From positions 1 to 27,783 of the IMG/VR virus record IMGVR_UViG_3300032087_005396: DNA of 27,783 bases. One strand, given 5' to 3'. Below are positions 15,307 to 21,609 of this stretch, one piece after another. The stretch is from a virus. Numbering within the stretch: the stretch's first letter is position 1; the number at the start of each line of letters is the position of its first letter. Position numbers and translations under genes: made by a program. Under the pieces are notes generated by a model. The model was not told the DNA's origin. It did no database searches and saw nothing but the letters and a program-made list of their open reading frames with translations.

Positions 15307-15474
15307 ATGACAGAAAGTAATAAGGAACAAGTTAACTTTTTATTAGATAGAGATGTTAAAGCGGAGATAATGCGCCTTTGCAAGGAGCGGGGGACTACAC
15401 TCACTTTCCTACTGCAAAAGCACATCAAGGAGGTGTTAAAAAATTCTCGTAAAGATGGGGACTATTTGCCGTAG
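15307..15474 (+). CDS. Small ribbon-helix-helix regulator, antisense to flanking operons
   Basis: 55 residues, starts MTESNKEQVNFLLDRDVKAE. An AGGAGG site lies about 7 nt before the ATG. The layout is a short beta strand (EQVNFLLDRD) then two helices (VKAEIMRLCKERG, TLTFLLQKHIKEVLKN), the Arc/MetJ-type ribbon-helix-helix fold; such dimers bind operators as transcription regulators. It is on the plus strand between two minus-strand operons. Its last 13 bases overlap the 3' end of the polymerase gene, and its promoter region is shared with the divergent small-gene operon, which it probably controls. Confidence 0.7.
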   Translation: MTESNKEQVNFLLDRDVKAEIMRLCKERGTTLTFLLQKHIKEVLKNSRKDGDYLP

Positions 15475-17381
15475 CGGAAACCTTCAACAGTATCGGCGTC
15501 TATGGGCAAACCATCAGCCCATGCAGGCGCCGTGGTCATCACTTCGGTTAGCTTATCCGCACAATGCCCCTCGACAACCAGCTCATCATGCACCGAAAAG
15601 AGCACTGGCAGATCAGCATCGTAAGCTCTAACAATTGCTTCCCGCATAAGATCAGCAGCAGCACCTTGAGTCGCGTTTTCAGACAAAATGATATGGGACA
15701 AAGCGCGGCGCGGCCATGGTTGTCCAGCTTTACGTTTGCCCGATCCCCATAGCACCGTTAATTTTTCGCTTGGCTCATCTTCCCACGGCGCTTGGTCCAT
15801 CTCCCATCGTGGTTGAGGGTAGGCGATAACACGGCCAGAGGGTAATTGCATCCAAAGCCAGTCGGGGTAGTTGTACAAAAAAGACAACCGGCCTTGCGTA
15901 AATACCTGGCCAGGATTTAATACGGCGTTTTGTGCAGCGCGGGCTAGGCCGTACCAAAAAGGCTTCGCCCATGGGTTGGCGTTACGCCAAGCTTCTTTTA
16001 TGTTTTCGGCTTCATCTTCAGACAACACCAGCCCATAATTTTTGGCCATGTTACGCAGTGCCCGCTGTCCACCCCCGAAACCTAGCGACAACACTGCACA
16101 TTTAGCGGCTTGTCTGGGGTCGTTTGGGGCGGTGCTGCCGGTGAACATCCTGTTAGCATTTTCTGTATAGATATCTCGACCTTCGCGAAATATATCAAGA
16201 ATACTTTCCCCAGCAGGATCGGCGCTAAGCCACGGCAAAACACGTGCCTCTATTTGACTGTAATCTGACCATGTGAGGCCATGCGGCGAGTGGATAGCAG
16301 ATCGAACCAAACGTGCGAGGGTGTCCGATGGTTTGTTAAGCGGAGCGCCAGCTAACACTAGATCAATCTGTTCTTGTGGGTTTTCGAAAACGTTACGTTT
16401 AAAATTTTGTAACTGTAGCCCGCGAGACGAAAAACGACCCGTCGAGCCAGCACCAGACCATATAAGCGAACCTCGCACACGGTTTGACACATGTGTGTCA
16501 GACATCGATTTGTATTTAGCAACAGTAGAGCCGCCAGCGTCCTCGATGAGTTCAGCGAAACGGCGTAGGCGGTCGGGTGTTTCTGGATTACTTAGCAGAG
16601 CGGTGCGCTTCTCTTTGTCAAAGGCTATCTTTTCGTTCTTTATAAGTGGTTTTATGTGGTCCTCTTCAAACTCACGGCGAAACCACGCATCACGGTCCTT
16701 TCTGGCGGTGTGCTTCTGAACACAACCATCGGTCAATTCGCACAATTGCGCGTTAACATCGGCTCGTATTTCTTCGGACCGTTCCAGGGCTGCCGTGGCA
16801 AATTGGATATCGACAGGCACACCGTGGTCGTTTATATCCTCAGTAATGTGGTACTGCCGCCATTGATCGGGTGTTATATCTGGCACCACTGACATAGCCA
16901 TCCTCATAGTTGCCACATCCATTTCACAGTAATCACGCATTGTCTCTTTATCGCCAGGTTTCCATTGTGTCAAAAACCCCGGAGCACTATATTCACGTAT
17001 GAGTCGAGCGCCTTCTTTTTGTTTCTGTATCGGTAGATCAAGAGCAATGCACAAATTGCCGAGCGAAGCGGGCAAGGATCGAGCGAGAGCGCGAGCAGAT
17101 GAGCACCGCCATTGGGTCAGGCCAACATCAATTTTCAGGACGTTCTCAAAAATCTGGCGCTCAAACGCTGCGTTATGGGCAGTGATGGCGCCGCCGTTTT
17201 TGATGTATTCAAGGACGGAAGCAGGGAAGGGCGCACCTTCCGAGAACCAGGTTGTGACGGGGTTGTCGTCGAAAGCGTATGACATACAAATTACTTGTGT
17301 CGTCTCGTGTCGTGCGTATTGATACAAACCGTGGGATTTAAGGCAACACTGCGAGCGGGTTTCTAAGTCTAGCCAAAGCAT
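15462..17381 (-). CDS. polA: Family A DNA polymerase with 3'-5' exonuclease domain
   Basis: 639 residues. ATG 17381 has AAGGAG 7 nt upstream. The N-terminal DEDD exonuclease shows LDLETRS (D5, E7), AHNAAFE (68-74) and YCEMD (151-155). The polymerase domain has motif A DYSQIEARVLPWL (373-385), motif B RQAAKCAVLSLGF (423-435) and motif C SVHDELVVE (596-604) with the catalytic HDE. No 5' nuclease domain is present, as in other phage PolA enzymes. In motif B the position equivalent to E. coli Pol I Phe762 is Leu431 and Tyr766 is Phe435. It is the replicative polymerase candidate and last gene of the replication operon; a small terminator lies just upstream. Confidence 0.96.
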   Translation of the reverse strand: MLWLDLETRSQCCLKSHGLYQYARHETTQVICMSYAFDDNPVTTWFSEGAPFPASVLEYIKNGGAITAHNAAFERQIFENVLKIDVGLTQWRCSSARALARSLPASLGNLCIALDLPIQKQKEGARLIREYSAPGFLTQWKPGDKETMRDYCEMDVATMRMAMSVVPDITPDQWRQYHITEDINDHGVPVDIQFATAALERSEEIRADVNAQLCELTDGCVQKHTARKDRDAWFRREFEEDHIKPLIKNEKIAFDKEKRTALLSNPETPDRLRRFAELIEDAGGSTVAKYKSMSDTHVSNRVRGSLIWSGAGSTGRFSSRGLQLQNFKRNVFENPQEQIDLVLAGAPLNKPSDTLARLVRSAIHSPHGLTWSDYSQIEARVLPWLSADPAGESILDIFREGRDIYTENANRMFTGSTAPNDPRQAAKCAVLSLGFGGGQRALRNMAKNYGLVLSEDEAENIKEAWRNANPWAKPFWYGLARAAQNAVLNPGQVFTQGRLSFLYNYPDWLWMQLPSGRVIAYPQPRWEMDQAPWEDEPSEKLTVLWGSGKRKAGQPWPRRALSHIILSENATQGAAADLMREAIVRAYDADLPVLFSVHDELVVEGHCADKLTEVMTTAPAWADGLPIDADTVEGFRYGK

Positions 17382-17397
17382 AAGTTAACTCCTTAAA

Positions 17398-17419
17398 GCA
17401 AAACCGCCCCGGAGGGCGG
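17398..17419 (-). terminator. Intra-operon hairpin/weak terminator before polA
   Basis: CCGCCC (17404-17409) / GGGCGG (17414-17419) with a 4-nt loop. On the minus strand the stem is followed by TTTTGCTTT and then the polymerase ribosome site. A GC-rich stem plus an interrupted T run suggests partial termination that lowers polymerase mRNA relative to the upstream ssDNA-binding-like gene; an mRNA-stabilising 3' hairpin is the alternative. Confidence 0.65.
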
Positions 17420-17437
17420 CGATGCGTTAGTGTTGGT

Positions 17438-18046
17438 TTATGCCTTGCGGCTTCGTGGCTCAAGCTTCGGGGTGCTGGTTTCCTCGTTTCCGTCTTGATC
17501 AGTCCATCCTACAATTTCAAGAACGGGTGAAAACACTTCGTCGCCGTTGTTGTTTGTATAGCTGTAACTGTTTAACTCGACCTTGGGGAAAATATAATCA
17601 CTACCGGCAACAGCTTTTCGCTTAACTTCAGCAATTACTTTATTAACCGCGTTTTTACCACCCATCGTACCGCTTTCAAAGGAAACGATTTCGTCACTAT
17701 CTTCCCACTTACCTTGGAAGCCTCGACCCTCGCTAGGGTAATCAAGCTGGCCGTTGGGTTTTTGTTTTGGTTCAGGCTGTTCTGGCATTGGCTCCATGAT
17801 AGATGCCATCACCTTAGTGCACTTGCGTTGGCTCCACAGAACCCACCCATGAACAAACGAGGCGGCATTGATGTGTAGGATTTGGCCGCTCACATCTTCC
17901 TTATCACGCCCATACTCCCAAGCATTGCGGCGAGCCGCGAATGATAGGAAGGTCATTTGTGCGCCGCTTCCGCCTGCATCAACTTCGGCAGTTGCTAGAG
18001 ACTGTTTCAGATCAGAGATGTTAGCTTGTACTGTTGGAAAACCCAT
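17438..18046 (-). CDS. Putative ssDNA-binding protein (DUF2815-like position)
   Basis: 202 residues; AAGGTGAG lies just before ATG 18046. Residues 35-130 have the beta-rich pattern of an OB-like domain (AWEYGRDKEDVSGQILHINA, SFVHGWVLWS), followed by an acidic, Pro-rich C-terminus (EETSTPKLEPRSRKA) that is however basic at the very end. In many phages the DUF2800 nuclease gene is followed by a DUF2815-type ssDNA-binding gene and then polA; the order here is the same. I cannot confirm the family from sequence; the role is inferred from synteny and shape. Confidence 0.55.
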   Translation of the reverse strand: MGFPTVQANISDLKQSLATAEVDAGGSGAQMTFLSFAARRNAWEYGRDKEDVSGQILHINAASFVHGWVLWSQRKCTKVMASIMEPMPEQPEPKQKPNGQLDYPSEGRGFQGKWEDSDEIVSFESGTMGGKNAVNKVIAEVKRKAVAGSDYIFPKVELNSYSYTNNNGDEVFSPVLEIVGWTDQDGNEETSTPKLEPRSRKA

Positions 18047-18070
18047 ATTTTCTCACCTTTTTGGTTTTGA

Positions 18071-18094
18071 TGGTCTGGCTTTATTGCCCGACCA
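18071..18094 (-). promoter_or_regulatory. 5' UTR hairpin
   Basis: Inverted repeat TGGTC-x-GGC / GCC-x-GACCA (18071-18075 with 18090-18094 and 18077-18079 with 18086-18088), 6-nt loop TTTATT, one central mismatch. It lies 25 nt upstream of the ssDNA-binding-like gene in a 76-nt gap after the DUF2800 gene. No T-tract follows on the minus strand, so it is not a terminator; it may control translation or mRNA processing. Confidence 0.45.
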
Positions 18095-18122
18095 CGGAAA
18101 TAATTATTAACTATCTTAATGA

Positions 18123-19217
18123 TTATTTCAACAACTTTTTTAATTTTTCTTCTGCGTCGATTACTATTGCGTCTTTTTTATCTGTTACGTGTGCCACTGT
18201 CGGCGCGCCTTCGGTGGTTTTGATAAGATCGGCCACTTTTTCTTTACCAAACAGCTTTTCAGCTTTGGCAGGGGAGAGCGGGGCAGTGTCTAGAATGTCA
18301 GGGCCGAGTATTTCTTGCAGATCAGCGGCGGGTAGGGACCATGTGCGGGTTCTTCGCCCAGCTACTAACTTGAGGTCGGGTATGCTCGCGCCTTGGCTTA
18401 GCTTTTCCTTACATTCTGCTTCGACTTCTTTTATCCAGGTTTTTAGGTCTTGTGCCAGTTGCCAAGCTTGACCTAGTGAGCTGGCCGAGGTTTTAGATAA
18501 AATCAGCGCTTTGGTCGCTTCTGCTTTTTTGTCGGGGCAATAAGGCGCTACGGGGCAATATTTACAGTGCGCGCCTGTTTGGCTTTTGTCGGGAGTTTCG
18601 AGTGCGTTTAACAGATCAATTTCAAAGTCGGTTATGTCGTCCGTGGTACACTCCCATATGTCAGGCAGGTCGGAGCACTTCGGCTGTATTATTGCCAACG
18701 CCCAATCAGTTACTTTTTCTAATATTTTCGCTGTGTTCTGATCATTTGCCGCTGACATCGCATAGAATTTTAATTGTGCGTTGTTTTCGGCTTTTACGGG
18801 TGTCTGGCCAAACTTGTAATCAATTACCAATGCCCGAGTGCCGCACTGTGATATCGCCAGCATATCAATAGAGCCGCCTATGCGGTCAGTCTCGTATTGA
18901 ACAAAGGGTTCGCAAAAGAACTCATCAACACCATACTTATCTAAAATCTGCTCGACTTGTTTGCGAGCAGATCGGAGCAGGGGCATATGATCTTTTGTGA
19001 GTATTATCCCTTTATATTGCAGGTTGCCAACTTGAGAGATGAATGATTCGCCCTTATCGTAATAATTTTCCATGGCGTCATGTAGCAGGTTGCCTTCATC
19101 CGCTGCGGTGTTACTGCGATTTGATGGCTTGTGATACTCTCTTCGCTTCACCCAAGCAGGGCAGGCGAGGGTGCGCTGGGCGGTCGAGCCGCCTATTAGT
19201 AGGTGTTTACTGGTCAT
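18123..19217 (-). CDS. RecB-like PD-(D/E)XK nuclease (DUF2800 family) with Fe-S cysteines
   Basis: 364 residues. AAAAGGAG lies 7 nt before ATG 19217. The PD-(D/E)XK core is visible: H46 in DEGNLLHDAME, D118 in GGSIDMLA, D133-x-K135 in VIDYKFG and Q148 in NNAQLKFYA. One N-terminal cysteine (C19, LACPAW) and a distal C-x2-C-x5-C (C218, C221, C227; HCKYCPVAPYC) reproduce the iron-sulfur staple spacing known in Cas4 and AddB. I assign it to DUF2800, a phage replication/recombination nuclease usually beside polA and an SNF2 helicase, as here. The C-terminal 90 residues are helical and charged. Confidence 0.85.
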   Translation of the reverse strand: MTSKHLLIGGSTAQRTLACPAWVKRREYHKPSNRSNTAADEGNLLHDAMENYYDKGESFISQVGNLQYKGIILTKDHMPLLRSARKQVEQILDKYGVDEFFCEPFVQYETDRIGGSIDMLAISQCGTRALVIDYKFGQTPVKAENNAQLKFYAMSAANDQNTAKILEKVTDWALAIIQPKCSDLPDIWECTTDDITDFEIDLLNALETPDKSQTGAHCKYCPVAPYCPDKKAEATKALILSKTSASSLGQAWQLAQDLKTWIKEVEAECKEKLSQGASIPDLKLVAGRRTRTWSLPAADLQEILGPDILDTAPLSPAKAEKLFGKEKVADLIKTTEGAPTVAHVTDKKDAIVIDAEEKLKKLLK

Positions 19218-19219
19218 GG

Positions 19220-20545
19220 TTACGCTCCTTTTGTGAAATCTGCGTCATGTTGTGATTTTTCATCGAGTCGCTTTTCAATGCGATCATCAATGCCAAGCGC
19301 GCGAAAATAAAAAACGTTGACATTTTCTTTTTGCCCGCGCCGCCACAGTCTAGCGTTAAGCTGATTTTTATTATCAAGGGACCATTGATTGCTTAGCCAG
19401 ATTATTGTTGAGCCGCCATGTTGGAGTTCTACACCATGCCCGGCTGATTTGGGGTGCAGAAGCATCACGGGTATTTGTTTTCGGTTCCAACGGGCGATAT
19501 TTTCGTTAGTGAGCATTTCGGCGGTGGGGCAGAGAGTCAAAAAGCGCTCTTTTTCTGGTATGTAGTTATAAACCACGAGCACATTACCGGCGGTCTGGTT
19601 GATCAGATCAATGGCTGCTTGTATACGAAATTCTGAAAGCCAAATTACGTTTTGCTCGTCGTCGTAGTAAAACCCGCACCCGAGCTGCGCAGCTTTTTGC
19701 GTGTCAGTGCCCGCCGTTGGTGATGTCATGCCGGGGAGGGCAGATGTTTTGATGAAAGTGTTGTTGGCCTCGATTAAGTGCTGGGGAGGGCTGATGTTTA
19801 TCGTGTTCTCGATTAATTCGGGCAGGTCTTGGCGGTAATCTGGCACGACATGGATTGATTGATGGGCCCGTTTGTAAAAATCGTCTTTTAGGTGTGGTTT
19901 AAGTTCCCAATTACGTTGGTGGCGGTCAGTTGGGTAAAACCAAGTGTTAAGGAATGACTCTTTACGGCTGCCAAAAGCGGTACCTTTATCGACCAAGAGT
20001 AACTGCATGTAAAGCTTATCGGGGCCTTCGTCAACTGGTGTACCTGTCAGACCGATTGACCAGAGCATACGTTTTGCGGCATTACGAAGTGATGACGCAT
20101 GTTTGCCGCCTGCGCTGGTGAGTTTTGTTGTTTCGTCAATTACCAAGCCGTCGAACGATTCAAAAAGCTTGTGCTCTTTGAACCAAGGCAACAGATTAAA
20201 CGTAGTAATTACTACCTGTGCCGGGCTTTTGATGGCTTCTAAACGTGCAGATGCGGAAAGCGAGCCAGAGGCTAGGGCGGTGGTTACGTGGTGGGTGTGC
20301 TCCCATGCGTCGAACTCAGATCTCCAAACCGTGTCTGCAATGCGGGGCGTGGTCACGATTAGGACTCTTGAAACATGGCCGCTGGCCAGGTTGTTACAGA
20401 TTGCAGTGGCGGCGATGATTGTTTTACCACTGCCAGGTTTGGCGATTATTAACATACCACCTTCAGTGGCGTGTTCAATGGCTGTCAGCTGGTCAGGGGT
20501 TAAGCAATCGCTGGACCTCCTCGAGTGATCGGACGGTGTGGACAT
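19220..20545 (-). CDS. SNF2-like superfamily 2 helicase
   Basis: 441 residues. ATG 20545 has AGGAG 10 nt upstream and lies inside the 3' end of the VRR-NUC gene (53-nt overlap). Motifs: Walker A KPGSGKT (36-42), Ia LIVTTPR (62-68), DETT box (137-140), SAT-like GLTGTP (165-170), and motif VI QLNARLWRRGQ (395-405), typical of the phage SNF2-type helicases that accompany VRR-NUC genes. It is shorter than cellular SNF2 proteins, lacking accessory domains. It probably remodels DNA for replication or recombination with the two adjacent nucleases. It ends 3 nt before the DUF2800 start. Confidence 0.92.
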   Translation of the reverse strand: MSTPSDHSRRSSDCLTPDQLTAIEHATEGGMLIIAKPGSGKTIIAATAICNNLASGHVSRVLIVTTPRIADTVWRSEFDAWEHTHHVTTALASGSLSASARLEAIKSPAQVVITTFNLLPWFKEHKLFESFDGLVIDETTKLTSAGGKHASSLRNAAKRMLWSIGLTGTPVDEGPDKLYMQLLLVDKGTAFGSRKESFLNTWFYPTDRHQRNWELKPHLKDDFYKRAHQSIHVVPDYRQDLPELIENTINISPPQHLIEANNTFIKTSALPGMTSPTAGTDTQKAAQLGCGFYYDDEQNVIWLSEFRIQAAIDLINQTAGNVLVVYNYIPEKERFLTLCPTAEMLTNENIARWNRKQIPVMLLHPKSAGHGVELQHGGSTIIWLSNQWSLDNKNQLNARLWRRGQKENVNVFYFRALGIDDRIEKRLDEKSQHDADFTKGA

Positions 20546-20765
20546 TCGCGTTTTGCTCCTTGAGTTGTTGGTGTATACGTTGTTGGTGTACGGAAAGCTT
20601 GCCTGTTTTGGTTTTTATTTCGACGAAATGAACCTCGCCAGATGGCAAAATAACTAATAGGTCAGGTAATCCACGAGTTGAAGTTGAATCGACCTTAACA
20701 ACAAGAATACCCGAATTCTTGAGATAGTCAATGATTTTCCTTTGCAAAACTCTTTCAGTAGTCAT
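20493..20765 (-). CDS. VRR-NUC domain nuclease
   Basis: 90 residues, ATG 20765 with GGGAG 10 nt upstream. A standalone VRR-NUC domain: E4 in MTTERVLQRK, D35 in RGLPDLLVI, and E49-x-K51 in HFVEIKTKTG with Q61/Q62 following, the PD-(D/E)XK catalytic set. Members resolve branched DNA structures, the activity known for the FAN1 VRR-NUC domain and phage homologs. Its strand, position as first gene of the replication operon and overlap with the helicase suggest a nuclease-helicase pair. Confidence 0.92.
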   Translation of the reverse strand: MTTERVLQRKIIDYLKNSGILVVKVDSTSTRGLPDLLVILPSGEVHFVEIKTKTGKLSVHQQRIHQQLKEQNANVHTVRSLEEVQRLLNP

Positions 20766-20770
20766 ATAAT
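20742..20770 (+). promoter_or_regulatory. Plus-strand promoter for RHH/HNH/primase operon
   Basis: TTGCAA (20742-20747), 17-nt spacer, TATAAT (20765-20770); a start site near 20777 is expected, 34 nt before the RHH ATG. The -10 box overlaps the start codon of the divergent VRR-NUC gene, so transcription of the two operons probably interferes or is co-regulated. Confidence 0.7.
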
Positions 20771-20810
20771 AAAAACTCCCATTAACGCAAAAGTATGTCG
20801 AGGTTAAGAA

Positions 20811-21026
20811 ATGATCGATTCAAACATCAAAGCAGCGGACTTGGCGCCGCTACAACTAGTAAGGAAAAAAGTAACTAAGGCCATGGTGCTAGATGTTGAG
20901 GTGGTAGAACTGATTGATGCCCTAGCAGAAAAAAATAGCACATCATTTAGCAAAATTGCACGGCACTTGCTCATTGAAGGTATTAAATCGTTAAGGGAGG
21001 GCGCCAGTGATGACGCCAAAGAGTAA
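20811..21026 (+). CDS. Ribbon-helix-helix regulator
   Basis: 71 residues; GAGG 7 nt before ATG. After about 20 N-terminal residues the RHH pattern appears: strand TKAMVLD, helix VEVVELIDALAEKN, turn, helix SFSKIARHLLIEGIKSL. Likely dimeric DNA-binding protein. It is divergent from the replication operon with only 45 bp between start codons, the classic position for a regulator of both. Its 3' end overlaps the HNH gene start by 17 nt. Confidence 0.75.
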   Translation: MIDSNIKAADLAPLQLVRKKVTKAMVLDVEVVELIDALAEKNSTSFSKIARHLLIEGIKSLREGASDDAKE

Positions 21027-21519
21027 GATCTGCACGAAGTGTGATATTGAGAAGCCATTAGAGGAATTTAGTAGACAAAAAGGCGGTAAGTTTGGTCGGC
21101 GGGCACACTGCAAGGTTTGTATGGCCGAATATCGTGAGGCAAACCGTGAGCAGAGACGCCAATATAAAAAAGCAAACCGTGAACGGTTACTTGAGCAGAA
21201 ACGCCGGTATTATGAAGCAAACCGTGAACGAATATCAGAGCAGAAACGCCGGTATTATGAAGCAAACCCCGAAAAATTTGCGGCAAACTGGGCAAAAAGA
21301 AGGGCGGCAAAAATAAACAGAACGCCAGCTTGGGCCGATCTTGATCATATACAGCAATTTTACGAAGCCAGGAAAGCAATATCAGACGCAACTGGGAGAG
21401 ATTACCACGTAGACCATGAGATACCGCTGCAAGGGAAAACGGTAAGTGGGCTACACGTGCCCAGTAATTTACAGATTATCCCGGCAGAGCGCAATTTATC
21501 AAAAAACAACACTTTCTAA
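21010..21519 (+). CDS. HNH endonuclease with zinc ribbon and 15-residue repeats
   Basis: 169 residues from ATG 21010 (GGAGG 9 nt upstream; a GTG at 21007 is in frame). The N-terminal zinc ribbon has C-x2-C (CTKC) and a second C-x2-C (CKVC) 22 residues later. A linker helix is built of 15-residue repeats (EQKRRYYEANRERIS). The C-terminal HNH core is YHVDHEIPLQGK...VPSNLQIIPAERNLSKNN, with DH, N and a final N/H-type pattern. Similar free-standing HNH enzymes are common in phages as homing-type or intron-less nucleases. It sits between the RHH gene and the primase in the same direction and ends 20 nt before a terminator hairpin. Confidence 0.88.
   Translation: MTPKSKICTKCDIEKPLEEFSRQKGGKFGRRAHCKVCMAEYREANREQRRQYKKANRERLLEQKRRYYEANRERISEQKRRYYEANPEKFAANWAKRRAAKINRTPAWADLDHIQQFYEARKAISDATGRDYHVDHEIPLQGKTVSGLHVPSNLQIIPAERNLSKNNTF
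21148..21282 (+). repeat. Tandem 45-bp in-frame repeats within HNH gene
   Basis: Three 45-bp units (21148-21192, 21193-21237, 21238-21282) encode E-Q-x-R-x-Y-x-x-A-N-x-E-x-x-x. Units 2 and 3 share 31 identical bases at their start (21193-21223 and 21238-21268). The copy number can probably change by slippage without altering the frame, lengthening or shortening the helical linker. Confidence 0.85.
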
Positions 21520-21536
21520 ACAGTACCACCAAAAGA

Positions 21537-21575
21537 AAAAGCCGCGTTAGGGGGTAACCTGCGCGGCTTCTTTAT
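21537..21575. terminator. Terminator hairpin after HNH gene
   Basis: AAGCCGCG (21539-21546) / CGCGGCTT (21562-21569) with an inner AGG/CCT pairing. Plus strand: followed by CTTT. Minus strand: followed by TTTTTCTTTT. It separates the HNH gene from the primase gene, whose ATG is at 21610. No promoter is obvious between them, so primase expression may depend on read-through. The minus-strand T-run has no matching minus gene. Confidence 0.7.
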
Positions 21576-21609
21576 CACACCAAACCAAAAACTCAAAACG
21601 GAGTATAAC

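Noticed and set aside
14817-15320. 167-codon plus-strand frame
   Set aside because: Antisense to several coupled minus genes and ends across the divergent promoter; no ribosome site.
16273-16719. 148-codon plus-strand frame opposite polA
   Set aside because: Shadow of the polymerase coding strand with no ribosome site or motif.
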